DNA of 45,445 nucleotides from Bryobacterales bacterium (GTDB lineage: Bacteria > Acidobacteriota > Terriglobia > Bryobacterales > Bryobacteraceae), in assembly GCA_019261985.1 (NCBI GenBank), contig JAFAQY010000136.1, forward strand, positions 1 to 45,445, in the 5' to 3' direction. This document shows, piece after piece, positions 1-7,116 of the stretch. The notes below the pieces were generated by a model. That model saw only the letters and a program-made list of their open reading frames with translations, was not told where the DNA came from and did not search any database. The position numbers and the translations under genes are program-made. Each line of letters begins with the position of its first letter. The stretch's first letter is position 1.

Positions 1-1
1 G

Positions 2-313
2 TTCCCGTCGCAGCAGGCGGTCCAACGGGAGCGGGAGAAGCTGCACGACATGACTAATAGTCATCAGTGCTTTAAGCCGATTCCGGTGCTGATTGGAGAG
101 CTGAACCGGCATTTGAAAGGATGGGCGAACTACTTTTCCTTTGGATAGTCCATCAGCGCCTACTGCGAGATCGAACGTCACGTTCAGGGCCGACTCATCC
201 AGCATTTACAGCCACGCAGGCAGCGACCGTACCGGCCTCCGCGAGAAGAACCTTGGTTGCGGCATCTGGCGCACTTAGGGCTGATCCGTCTCTCGGAGCT
301 TGTGCATGCCTGA
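2..313 (+). pseudogene. Group II intron reverse transcriptase/maturase, C-terminal fragment with in-frame TAG
   Basis: Read in the frame starting at base 2, the fragment carries the maturase (domain X) signature LNRHLKGWANYFSFG, in which intron-encoded proteins normally have LNxxLRGWxNYF.xGY. A TAG at 146-148 falls where the family usually has Tyr. The same frame then continues for 54 codons with clear family sequence (RLIQHLQPRRQRPYRPP, then HLGLIRLSEL) to a TGA at 311-313. A TAT/TAC-to-TAG substitution in an otherwise intact frame is the simplest reading, so the protein would lose its C-terminal DNA-binding tail. The protein would bind the intron RNA and copy it during retrohoming. The start lies outside the window. 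A sequencing error at one base would also explain the stop. Confidence 0.8.
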
Positions 314-330
314 GGCGAGAGTTTTCAGGA

Positions 331-406
331 GAGCCGGACGCGGGAAATCGGCACCTCCGGTTCGACGAGGGGAGAGTGGGTCGCGGTCTAACCGTCACCC
401 TCTCTC
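331..406 (+). ncRNA. Group II intron domains V and VI
   Basis: Domain V is seen as GAGCCGGA at 331-338 pairing with TCCGGTTC at 356-363. The AGC of the catalytic triad is intact, and a GGAAA-type terminal loop lies between the arms. The upper stem (about 339-355) pairs less well than the consensus, suggesting decay. Domain VI follows as a long hairpin: GAGAGTGGGT near 372-381 pairs with CACCCTCTCTC near 396-406. A TCTAACC stretch near 387-393 would hold the bulged branch-point adenosine. In active introns these two domains form the catalytic core and supply the lariat branch point. Confidence 0.75.
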
Positions 407-493
407 CTACTCTACCGGCTCGGTAACGGCTATCCGGTTGTTCCCACTTCCATACCGCACACCCACAAACACCTGCGGCGCTATCATCGTAGC

Positions 494-703
494 GTGGGAA
501 GGATGCTGATCGTCCTCGGCTTGATTCTGATCGCCGTCGGCTTGCTGGTGACGCTCGGCAACCGCCTGCCCATCAGGATCGGACGCCTGCCGGGCGACAT
601 CGTCATTCGCGGAAAGAACAGCGTCTTCTACTTTCCCATTGTGACGAGCCTGCTGCTCAGCCTCCTTGTTACGGCGCTGCTGTGGCTGTTTGGGCGGCGG
701 TAA
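494..703 (+). CDS. DUF2905 family small membrane protein
   Basis: A 69-residue protein with two hydrophobic segments (about residues 4-20 and 48-64). Between them lies the family core, RIGRLPGDIVIRGKN followed by FYFP, which is typical of DUF2905 proteins. These are small inner-membrane proteins of unknown function that are widespread in bacteria. The GTG at 494 gives the longest form. An ATG at 503 also opens directly onto the first membrane segment, but the purine-rich GGAAGG lies immediately against it, too close for normal spacing. It sits alone between the intron and the toxin-antitoxin pair, with no visible operon partner. Family assignment is good; function is unknown. Confidence 0.8.
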   Translation: MGRMLIVLGLILIAVGLLVTLGNRLPIRIGRLPGDIVIRGKNSVFYFPIVTSLLLSLLVTALLWLFGRR

Positions 704-744
704 CCTCCGGGCGCACGGCCTGATGGTATTCTGGATGCATAATT

Positions 745-999
745 ATGGCGCATCGAACCACAATTGTAATCCCGCCAGGGCTTAAAGAGCGGGCAATGGA
801 TCGGGCCAAAAAAGAAGGGATTTCCCTCGGCCAACTGGTTCGGCGGTCTCTGAAAAAGGAACTGGATACCAAGCCCAAGAAAAAGGGCCGCAAGACCGGA
901 GATCCATTTTGGGACAATTGGATCGTTTACGATGACGAGAACTGGCCTACGGATCTGTCCTCGCGGATTGACGATTATCTGTATGGCGGCAAAGAGTGA
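745..999 (+). CDS. Ribbon-helix-helix antitoxin, VapB-like
   Basis: An 84-residue protein with an N-terminal ribbon-helix-helix pattern: a beta-strand RTTIVIPPGL, then two helices reaching about residue 40 (KERAMDRAKKEGISLGQLVR). The C-terminal half is acidic and aromatic (DPFWDNW...DDENWP), typical of the flexible tail that wraps a toxin. It overlaps the downstream PIN-domain gene by four bases (GTGA), the classic antitoxin-toxin arrangement. By analogy it would bind its own promoter as a dimer and neutralise the PIN toxin, with repression strengthened by the toxin complex. Its position beside a decaying group II intron fits an accessory locus. The RHH type is read from sequence pattern only. 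Confidence 0.8.
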   Translation: MAHRTTIVIPPGLKERAMDRAKKEGISLGQLVRRSLKKELDTKPKKKGRKTGDPFWDNWIVYDDENWPTDLSSRIDDYLYGGKE

Positions 1000-1394
1000 T
1001 TTTCGTCGACGCAGGTCCTTTTCTCGCACGGCATGGGAAGCGCGATCAGTATCACCGGGAAGCCGAGCGGTTATGGCCAACTCTGGAGCCGCCTATCCTC
1101 ACCACCACTCTTGTCATCGGTGAATTTGCGACTTTGTTGGGCAGGCAAATTGGTTTCAACCACGCGGTCGACCGCGTAAGGGACGTATACGAATCCGAAA
1201 GCATCGATATTCTACAATTCACGCGCGAAGATGAGGTCGCGGCGTTGGGCTGGATGGGTAAGTATGCCGATCACGGGATCGGCTTCACAGATTGCCTTTC
1301 CTTCGCAATGATGCGCCGCCACCGGATCCGAGCGGCCTTCACTTTCGACCGCCATTTTCGAGACGCCGGATTCGAAGTCGTCGGATTGCGGTAG
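996..1394 (+). CDS. PIN-domain ribonuclease toxin, VapC-like
   Basis: A 132-residue PIN-domain protein. The four acidic residues expected for Mg2+-dependent RNA cleavage are visible: D5 in FVDAGP, E43 in VIGEFATL, D99 in GFTDCLSFA and D118 in FTFDRHF. All the key motifs are present and the length is normal for the family, so it is probably active. It starts with GTG overlapping the antitoxin stop, which implies translational coupling. Family toxins cut tRNA or rRNA and arrest growth when the labile antitoxin is lost; the target here cannot be told. The partner RHH gene immediately upstream supports a type II toxin-antitoxin assignment. Confidence 0.87.
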   Translation: MIFVDAGPFLARHGKRDQYHREAERLWPTLEPPILTTTLVIGEFATLLGRQIGFNHAVDRVRDVYESESIDILQFTREDEVAALGWMGKYADHGIGFTDCLSFAMMRRHRIRAAFTFDRHFRDAGFEVVGLR

Positions 1395-1402
1395 CGTGCC
1401 GG

Positions 1403-2200
1403 TTACGGCGTTCGCGATTCCGAAGCGAGCGCCGCGCGGACAGCATCGTCAATCAACGAAGTGAGTTGATCCCGAGTCAGCTCGATTTTTTCGGCTGCCT
1501 CGTCCGCCATGTCTTCGGCGCAGAGGGGCGATCCGGGCTCGAAGCGGCTGTTGGATTTCACGCCGTACCGCTCGCGCGCGGCGAACAGTTTCGCGATTTC
1601 CGCCCGCGGCAGCGCGCGCGCGCCTCCGAGAAGATGTGCGACCAGCGCAACGCGAGCATAGTGCTCCACGGTGTCCATGCGGAAGAACGCCTGCAACGGA
1701 TCTTCCCCCCAAGCCACCGCGCCGTGGTTCGCCAGCAGCAGAGCGTCATAGGAGGGAACATATGGCATCATCCCTTCGCTCAGCTCCGGAGTTCCAGGCG
1801 TGCCATAACGCGCGAGCGGCACCGATCCGAGCCGCACAATCACCTCCGGGAGGATGCCTATGTTCAACTCGCGCCCGGCGACGGCGAAGCCCGTGGCGAA
1901 AGGCGGATGGGCATGCACGACTGAGCGAACGTCCTCCCGCATACGGTACACCGTCAGGTGCATCGTTAATTCCGTGCTCGGTTTGCGCGGCCCCGCCAGG
2001 ATGCATCCCTCCAGGTCGCACATCACCAGATCGCGGTGCTCGAGCATGCCCTTGCACATCCCCGCTGGTGTCACGAGAATTCGGCCATCCGGCAGGCGTG
2101 CGGACACGTTGCCGTCACTCGCTGCGATCCAACCGCGCTCGAAGCATAGGCGGCCGGCACGAAGGATTTCGTCCCGAAGCTGATGCTCGCTTTCTAGCAT
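1403..2200 (-). CDS. Class II aldolase/adducin family protein (fuculose-phosphate aldolase-like)
   Basis: A 265-residue zinc-dependent class II aldolase-fold protein. It shows the substrate-phosphate loop SDGNVSARL (about 28-36), the acidic residue E77 in STELTMH, the zinc ligands H96 and H98 in VVHAHPP, and a third histidine, H159, in LLANHGAV. These match the ligand pattern of L-fuculose-1-phosphate aldolase and relatives. Family members cleave sugar phosphates to dihydroxyacetone phosphate and an aldehyde, or act as decarboxylases or epimerases, so the substrate is not determined. The C-terminal 40 residues (after about 225) extend beyond the usual domain and are rich in Glu and Ala. The gene stands alone, with no sugar kinase or isomerase beside it. 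Confidence 0.85.
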   Translation of the reverse strand: MLESEHQLRDEILRAGRLCFERGWIAASDGNVSARLPDGRILVTPAGMCKGMLEHRDLVMCDLEGCILAGPRKPSTELTMHLTVYRMREDVRSVVHAHPPFATGFAVAGRELNIGILPEVIVRLGSVPLARYGTPGTPELSEGMMPYVPSYDALLLANHGAVAWGEDPLQAFFRMDTVEHYARVALVAHLLGGARALPRAEIAKLFAARERYGVKSNSRFEPGSPLCAEDMADEAAEKIELTRDQLTSLIDDAVRAALASESRTP

Positions 2201-2323
2201 TGTGATACCTGTAGGGCGAGAGACACTACGTGGCTCGGTTGCGGCCCTTTATAGAGATAGGGTATTTGATTTTAACAACGATTTGGGTCAGCCGCGAAAT
2301 TGCGCCATCAATTTGTTGTCACT

Positions 2324-3346
2324 TCATTGACGCGCTGCATAATTTTTGCTGAAGGCATTGCGAGCGTTGGTCACCGTGAACTTCCCATCTTTTGTCGCGA
2401 ACACTTTAATGCCTTTTCCTTGATCCGCGGCCCCTTCTTCCACGTTAGCGATCATCTGCTCGGATGTGTTGTGGGCCGCATCGCTCGCCACGGCGCGATG
2501 CAGTTGCCAAATCCCCTCGATGCCGGGGATTTTGGCGATGGTCTCGTAAGCGTCGGCGTTGAACCCCTTGCGCGCGCCGTCGTTGACGATGACCACCTGA
2601 GGCTTAATCGCCCACACGAATGCCGGAGAGCCGGAGGCGCCGTTTGAGAAGCCGTGGTGCGTGGCTTGGAAAAGAGTAACCGTTCCGATCTTGTTGGCCG
2701 GGCAGGCGAGCATCAGCTCGCGATCCCATGTGAGGTCACCGAGATCGAGAAATTTGAATTTTCCGTAGGTCAGCAAAAACCCAACGCTGCGGGAGTTTTC
2801 GGTTTTATCCTCCGGTTTGGTTTGCGCGTCTTTGCAGTATTCATTCGCCCCTCCGCCGCCATTTATGGCTTTCGATATCACCTCGCCATTCGCGCTGACA
2901 ACCGTGATATCGACTCCGCTCAAGGGAATTTTGTCGCCGGGTTTGACGGTCACCCGTTTGCTGCCCGCCAGCGCTTTGTAGGAGTCGTAAAGCTGGGCGC
3001 CTTGCGGCGTTGACGCTTCAATCGAATCGCCGTGATCGTAAAACTTGTCGATGGGAACGAGTTTGGAGAGCGCGGCGGCTCCGCCGACATGATCGCCATG
3101 ATAATGAGTGATCTCGAGAACGTCGATCTTTTTAAGACCGGCGGACTTAATCGTGTCCGCGATCCGCTTCGCATCGCGATCGCCGTTGCCGGGAAATCCC
3201 GTATCGACGAGCAAGGCCTGCCCGGAGGGAGACACGATCAGCGTCGCGCCTCCGCCTTCGACATCCGTCCAGTTGATTTCAAGATCGCGGGCGTGAAGCA
3301 GCCCAAGCGAAAGCCCCGCGGCGCACATAATCCGAAGCAGAGTCAT
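2324..3346 (-). CDS. Secreted metallo-beta-lactamase-fold hydrolase (ComEC C-terminal-like)
   Basis: A 340-residue protein with a short N-terminal signal-like segment (about 1-19), then a metallo-beta-lactamase fold. The metal-binding motif THYHGDHVGG lies at 80-89, preceded by a VDTGFPGN strand-loop, and a later ATHHGFSNG motif contributes further histidines. The overall pattern, a beta-sandwich with THxHxDHxGG and a late HHG, resembles the extracellular hydrolase domain of ComEC/Rec2 proteins and stand-alone relatives. It probably acts in the periplasm on an unknown substrate. The first 10 codons lie inside the first copy of the 204-bp tandem repeat at 3317-3880, so the gene's 5' end has been duplicated upstream of itself. 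Confidence 0.8.
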   Translation of the reverse strand: MTLLRIMCAAGLSLGLLHARDLEINWTDVEGGGATLIVSPSGQALLVDTGFPGNGDRDAKRIADTIKSAGLKKIDVLEITHYHGDHVGGAAALSKLVPIDKFYDHGDSIEASTPQGAQLYDSYKALAGSKRVTVKPGDKIPLSGVDITVVSANGEVISKAINGGGGANEYCKDAQTKPEDKTENSRSVGFLLTYGKFKFLDLGDLTWDRELMLACPANKIGTVTLFQATHHGFSNGASGSPAFVWAIKPQVVIVNDGARKGFNADAYETIAKIPGIEGIWQLHRAVASDAAHNTSEQMIANVEEGAADQGKGIKVFATKDGKFTVTNARNAFSKNYAARQ

Positions 3347-3880
3347 GCGGACAAAGTATCACAAATAACATTTCTCGCAAAGGCGCAAAGAACGCAAAGA
3401 AAAGCAAAAAAGAGTGGCGTCGCCATTCAGCACAAAGTCTTCGCTTCCAGGTCCGTCGGTGTCACGCGAGTCTTCTTTGCGAGAGATTAATTATGCGCGG
3501 CGTCTGCGCGCTAAACGCCCGGCGGCGCACGTAATCCGAAGCAGACCGTTGCGGGCAGCGTACGTAAAGAACCTTTCTCGCAAAGACGCAAAAGCAAAAA
3601 AACAGTGGGCACCGCCATTCAGCACAAGTCTTCGGTTCCATCTCCAGTTCCGTCAGTGTCACGCGAGTCTTTGCGTCTTTGCGAAACATTAATTATGCGC
3701 GGCGTCTGCGCGGTCTCAACGCCCGGCCGCGCACGTAAATCCGAAGCAGAGCGTTGGCGGGCAACGTACGTAAAGAACATTTCTCGCAAAGACGCAAAGA
3801 TCGCAAAGAAACCCAAAAACAGTTTTACGGAGTTTTCTTTGGATCTTTGCGTGTTGCGAGAGATTAATTATGCACGGCGG
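3317..3880. repeat. 204-bp imperfect tandem repeat, about 2.7 copies
   Basis: The motif GCGCAC(A/G)TAA-TCCGAAGC recurs at 3321, 3525 and 3729, a period of 204 bp. Each unit also contains a CTCGCAAAG(A/G)CGCAAAG block (near 3374, 3577 and 3783), a CGCCATTCAGCACAA block (first two units only) and a TTAATTATGC(G/A)CGGCG block (near 3488, 3690 and 3867). The left edge overlaps the first codons of the minus-strand gene at 2324-3346, and the right edge overlaps the last codons of the minus-strand gene ending at 3864. CGCAAAGACGCAAAG on one strand faces CTTTGCGTCTTTGCG within the same unit, so hairpins are possible. No gene was seen in the 517 bp between the flanking genes. Confidence 0.88.
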
Positions 3881-5738
3881 TATACAACGTCTGGGCGCTG
3901 TTTACCCCGCCTACAGTGAATGTCAGAGGCAACAGGTCGTTATTTGAAACGTTGGGCACTACGATGTTGAATTGGTACAATCCGACAGATCCAGGCGCCA
4001 GGCCCGCATACGATACTGACGCCGGAGTCTGGCCGAACATAAAGTGAACTGGTGTATTCAGGGTGTTCGGCCCGGTGGTGATCTGGCCCGCGGGCGTTTC
4101 CGGCGTGACCGGACCGAAGCCGATTCCGTAAATCGTGATCGTCTCGCCAGGCTTGGCTTGGCGCGATGTTATGTTCGGGATCGAATTCGGCGGAGCCACG
4201 TAGGTCCCGTCGGGAAGCTGAGCCACCACGTATTGTTTGCCGTTAACGGCGAACGACGCCTTGGCGTACAGGCCCGGCTGCACGGTGTTGATGTTGATGG
4301 GATACGCCGCCGACGTCCCGGCGGAGGTGCTCAGGAAAAGCTGATACTGACCCGGGCCGAGGGTCGTCGGCACCTGCACGTTCACCTGGCCGCCGCTGAT
4401 ATAGCTGATGAACGCGTATTGACCGCCGATGGTCACGGTCGTGTTGTCCAACTGATACGGAGCGTAGATTCCGTTGAAGTCGGCGGCCGCCCAAGGCCGC
4501 GCGTCCGAGGCGAGGCTGGATCCATAAATCTCGATCCACGAACCGGGCGCGGCGGAAAAGAAGGCGCCGAATTCGCCGGCGCTTTGCACGCCGCCCTTCT
4601 TGATCGCGGGAGGCGCGGCAGTCGGCGTCAGCAGCCGGATCGCATTGTTCTGCGTATCGGCGATATAAACGTTGCCCGCATTGTCCACCGCGACTGCCGA
4701 CGGGAAATTTAATACCGCCTGCGTGCCCAGGCTGCCGTCACCGCCATAACCGAACACCGGCGAGACGCCGCCCGCAATGGTGGTAATCGTGCCGTTTACG
4801 ATTTCTCGAACGCGGCTGTTCAAATAATCCGCTATATAGAGGTTGCCGGATGCGTCTAATGCGATCCCTCGCGGCGAATTCAATTGAGCCCTTGTGGCCG
4901 GGCCCCCGTCTCCTGAAAATCCAGGCACACCGGTCCCGGCAACCGTCGTGATAATTCCGTGCGAGTCGATCTTACGGATGCGGTTATTATCCGTATCGGC
5001 GACGTAGATATTCCCGGACGGATCGATCGCGACCCCGCGCGGCTTGTTCAGCGCCGAGAACGTCGCCAGTACATTGTCGCCCGTAAACGCGGCCGTCCCT
5101 TGGCCGGCTATCGTGCGAGTCGTCGCGCTCGAGCCGAATGTCGCCCTGCGGACGCGGTTGTTCACCGTATCGGCGATATAGAGATTTCCGGCGGAGTCGA
5201 AAGTAATGGCGCTCGGTTGGTTGAAGATGGCGCCCGAAGGAGCGCCCCCATCGCCGCCGAAGCCAAACCCCGCGCCATACAATCCCGCGGCGGTGCCGAT
5301 ATTGCCGTTCGCCGTAATCTCGCGGACCACGTCGTTTGCGGTGTCCGCGATGTAGAGGTTGCCCGAAGCGTCCATCGCCAGGCTGAGTGGCGCGTTAAGC
5401 GTCGCCGAGGTCGCCGCGCCGCCATCGCCCGAATAACCGGCCGTTCCCGTTCCCGCAATGGTCGTGATCACGTTGCTGGATAAAACCACCTGCCGGATAC
5501 GGTTGTTTACCTGGTCTGCAATGTACAGATTGCCCTTGTTATCGAGCAGCAATCCCACGGGTTGCGCAAGTTGCGCCTGCCTGGCGTCGCCGCCATCCCC
5601 GGAAAAGCCCTGAAAGTTGAGAACACCTCCTCCTCCGCCCGCAATTGTCGTGATCACGTAGGCTTGCTGAATCTGCCCCCAAGCGAGGGCCGGAAATAAA
5701 AATATGGCGAGACGGGCGAGGCGGGTCGGTAACTTCAT
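3864..5738 (-). CDS. Secreted NHL-repeat beta-propeller protein with Solibacter-type C-terminal domain
   Basis: About 624 residues. A signal peptide (LARLAIFLFPALAWGQ) is followed by at least six NHL repeats, each with a GDGG(P/A)A element and a GN(L/I)Y(I/V)AD(T)xNNRIR element (about residues 30-380). The last 240 residues form an Ig-like region with PGSWIEIYGSSL and FTVGGVNSAQ, resembling the uncharacterised C-terminal domain common in Solibacter secreted proteins. It is probably exported and binds a ligand or cell-surface partner; no catalytic motif is seen. The ATG at 5738 is preferred over the in-frame TTG at 5747. The 3' end lies inside the TTAATTATGC part of the tandem repeat. It is divergent from the XRE-flotillin operon. 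Confidence 0.85.
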   Translation of the reverse strand: MKLPTRLARLAIFLFPALAWGQIQQAYVITTIAGGGGGVLNFQGFSGDGGDARQAQLAQPVGLLLDNKGNLYIADQVNNRIRQVVLSSNVITTIAGTGTAGYSGDGGAATSATLNAPLSLAMDASGNLYIADTANDVVREITANGNIGTAAGLYGAGFGFGGDGGAPSGAIFNQPSAITFDSAGNLYIADTVNNRVRRATFGSSATTRTIAGQGTAAFTGDNVLATFSALNKPRGVAIDPSGNIYVADTDNNRIRKIDSHGIITTVAGTGVPGFSGDGGPATRAQLNSPRGIALDASGNLYIADYLNSRVREIVNGTITTIAGGVSPVFGYGGDGSLGTQAVLNFPSAVAVDNAGNVYIADTQNNAIRLLTPTAAPPAIKKGGVQSAGEFGAFFSAAPGSWIEIYGSSLASDARPWAAADFNGIYAPYQLDNTTVTIGGQYAFISYISGGQVNVQVPTTLGPGQYQLFLSTSAGTSAAYPININTVQPGLYAKASFAVNGKQYVVAQLPDGTYVAPPNSIPNITSRQAKPGETITIYGIGFGPVTPETPAGQITTGPNTLNTPVHFMFGQTPASVSYAGLAPGSVGLYQFNIVVPNVSNNDLLPLTFTVGGVNSAQTLYTAVHN

Positions 5739-5806
5739 GTTGAACAAAGTTAAAGGTTAACAGACGTCCCGCGCCGGGTCCGGGTTTCCCGCGCATGGAC
5801 TGCCTA

Positions 5807-5836
5807 TTGACAGCTTATCGCAATTCGTGATATATA
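5807..5836 (+). promoter_or_regulatory. Putative sigma-70-type promoter of the XRE-flotillin-PspA operon
   Basis: TTGACA at 5807-5812 is a perfect -35 hexamer. With an 18-bp spacer it is followed by TATATA at 5831-5836. Transcription would begin near 5843, about 11 bases before the ATG at 5854, and the upstream GTG at 5827 would lie before the transcript start. The AT-rich stretch GATATATACATTGCATATT around the -10 could also hold an operator for autoregulation by the XRE protein, but that is inference. Confidence 0.55.
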
Positions 5837-5853
5837 CATTGCATATTGAAATA

Positions 5854-6534
5854 ATGAAACTAGGACAAAAAATCCGGTATTTAAGGCTGGTGGAGGGGAC
5901 CTTGCGTGGTTTGGGCCGCGAGATGACCCAACAGGAAGTGGTGCGGGCCATGCGGCGCGAGAAGAAGCGCGGCGTGAGTCAAAGCTACCTTTCGCAAATC
6001 GAGAACGGCGCGCGCCCTCATCTGACCAATTCCACGCGCATGATGCTGGCAGGTTTTTTCGGCGTCCATCCGGGATATCTGGTGGACGATCCGGAAGGCT
6101 ACCACTCTGAACTCGTGTCCGACGTGCGGGTGTTGGAAGACCAGCTTGATCTGTGGTTGATCGGCGGCGCGGAGCGGTTTTCGCGCGACCCTAAAGTCGG
6201 CCGGGCGCTGCTCAAATTGGCCGAGCACCAGGATTCGCGAGGCTGCCTGGTGCTGTTGAGCGCGATTCTCGACACCCCGCAGTTGGCGGAGCGGCTTATG
6301 TCCGTGCTTGCGCCCGAAGCGCGCCCCGGCGAGCGGCACGGGGCCGGCGCGGCCCCGGCTGATTCCGCAAACTCGTCCAGCGCCGCGGCACTAAGCTCCG
6401 TTCTGCCGCGAGTTTCCGAGGAGCGGCACAGGGTTCCCGCTGCCTCCCCGACTTCCGGAAAATCGCCCGAACCCGCCGCGCCAGGCTCCGTTGCGCCGCG
6501 ACTCTACGGCAAGCGGGAAAAAAAGGAGGCTTGA
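5854..6534 (+). CDS. XRE-family transcriptional regulator heading the flotillin/PspA operon
   Basis: A 226-residue protein starting at the ATG at 5854. The N-terminal 75 residues form an XRE-type helix-turn-helix: MKLGQKIRYLR...TQQEV...SQSYLSQIENGARPHLTNST, with the recognition helix in QSYLSQIENG. A YLVDDPEGY segment and a helical region (to about 160) follow. The last 70 residues are rich in Ala, Pro and Ser with Lys-rich ends and are probably disordered. An A of the stop codon is shared with the next start (TGATG), so translation is coupled. It likely controls its own operon, replacing PspF-type control, but no operator has been proven. The C-terminal helical part might sense membrane state or contact a partner; this is inference. 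Confidence 0.82.
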   Translation: MKLGQKIRYLRLVEGTLRGLGREMTQQEVVRAMRREKKRGVSQSYLSQIENGARPHLTNSTRMMLAGFFGVHPGYLVDDPEGYHSELVSDVRVLEDQLDLWLIGGAERFSRDPKVGRALLKLAEHQDSRGCLVLLSAILDTPQLAERLMSVLAPEARPGERHGAGAAPADSANSSSAAALSSVLPRVSEERHRVPAASPTSGKSPEPAAPGSVAPRLYGKREKKEA

Positions 6535-7091
6535 TGAATTGGGAGACTTTCTATCTCACGACGTTCATGGTGGGCTTTCTTCTGAGCCTCGCCTCTGTTT
6601 TGGCCGGCACAGTGCATAGCCACGGACCGCATCTGCACGGCCACGGCCACGGAAACGGAAATGTTCTCGGGCGCGGGGGACGCATTTCGCGCTTTAACTT
6701 CGCGGCCATCACAGCTTTTCTGGCGTGGTTCGGCGGCACCGGTTATCTGCTGGAGCACTACGCCGGCGTTTGGGTCTACCTGGGTCTGCTGGTGGCGTGC
6801 GCGGCCGGCATGGCCGGGGCCAGCCTGGTGCTTTGGTTTGTCGCCAAATTGACAGCGCATGAAAATCCTATGAATCCCGTCGACTATGACATGGTGGGCG
6901 TGCTTGGACGGGTGAGCAGTCCTATTCGCCGCGCGGGCACCGGCGAGGTTCTATATCTGCGTGATGGCGCGCGCAAGTGCGTGCCCGCGCGGAGCGAAGA
7001 TTTCGGCGAGGTGGCGCGCGATACCGAAGTCATCGTGACGCGGTACGAAAAGGGCATTGCCTACGTGCGCCGCTGGGAAGACGTTCAGTAG
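6534..7091 (+). CDS. NfeD-like/YqiJ-type membrane protein with His-rich loop
   Basis: A 185-residue protein starting at ATG 6534, with AAAGGAGG four bases upstream. Hydrophobic segments lie at about 7-26, 53-72 and 77-105. A C-terminal soluble domain of about 70 residues (VGVLGRVSSPIRRAGTGEV...TEVIVTRYEKGIAYV) fits the OB-fold of NfeD and YqiJ proteins, which are flotillin partners. The loop between the first two membrane segments is unusually His-rich, HSHGPHLHGHGHGNG, with six His at 28-39; metal binding is possible. It sits directly before the flotillin gene, as in the yqiJ-yqiK and yuaF-floT arrangements. It is expected to act in the inner membrane, helping flotillin assembly. Family assignment is by pattern and neighbours. 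Confidence 0.78.
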   Translation: MNWETFYLTTFMVGFLLSLASVLAGTVHSHGPHLHGHGHGNGNVLGRGGRISRFNFAAITAFLAWFGGTGYLLEHYAGVWVYLGLLVACAAGMAGASLVLWFVAKLTAHENPMNPVDYDMVGVLGRVSSPIRRAGTGEVLYLRDGARKCVPARSEDFGEVARDTEVIVTRYEKGIAYVRRWEDVQ

Positions 7092-7116
7092 TTGCCTGAG
7101 TGCGTAAAGGAGACGA

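Larger units (their letters stand above)
1..410 (+). mobile_element. Group II intron, 3' end only
   Basis: This is the 3' part of a bacterial group II intron cut by the window edge. It has the tail of an intron-encoded reverse transcriptase/maturase followed by RNA that fits domain V (331-368) and domain VI (about 370-406). That order, ORF then DV then DVI, is the standard layout at the end of these retroelements. The exact 3' splice site cannot be fixed without an uninterrupted target; the likely end is in the CTAC near 407-410. The frame inside the maturase is interrupted and the upper domain V stem has mismatches, so the copy is probably decaying. The 5' half lies outside the window. Confidence 0.8.

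Noticed and set aside
3317-3880. CRISPR array
   Set aside because: The unit is 204 bp, copies are imperfect and there are no short repeats with unique spacers. It is a plain tandem duplication.
4044-4712. A 222-codon plus-strand open frame inside the NHL gene
   Set aside because: The minus strand encodes repeated NHL blades with a signal peptide and conserved C-terminal domain. The plus frame has no family pattern.
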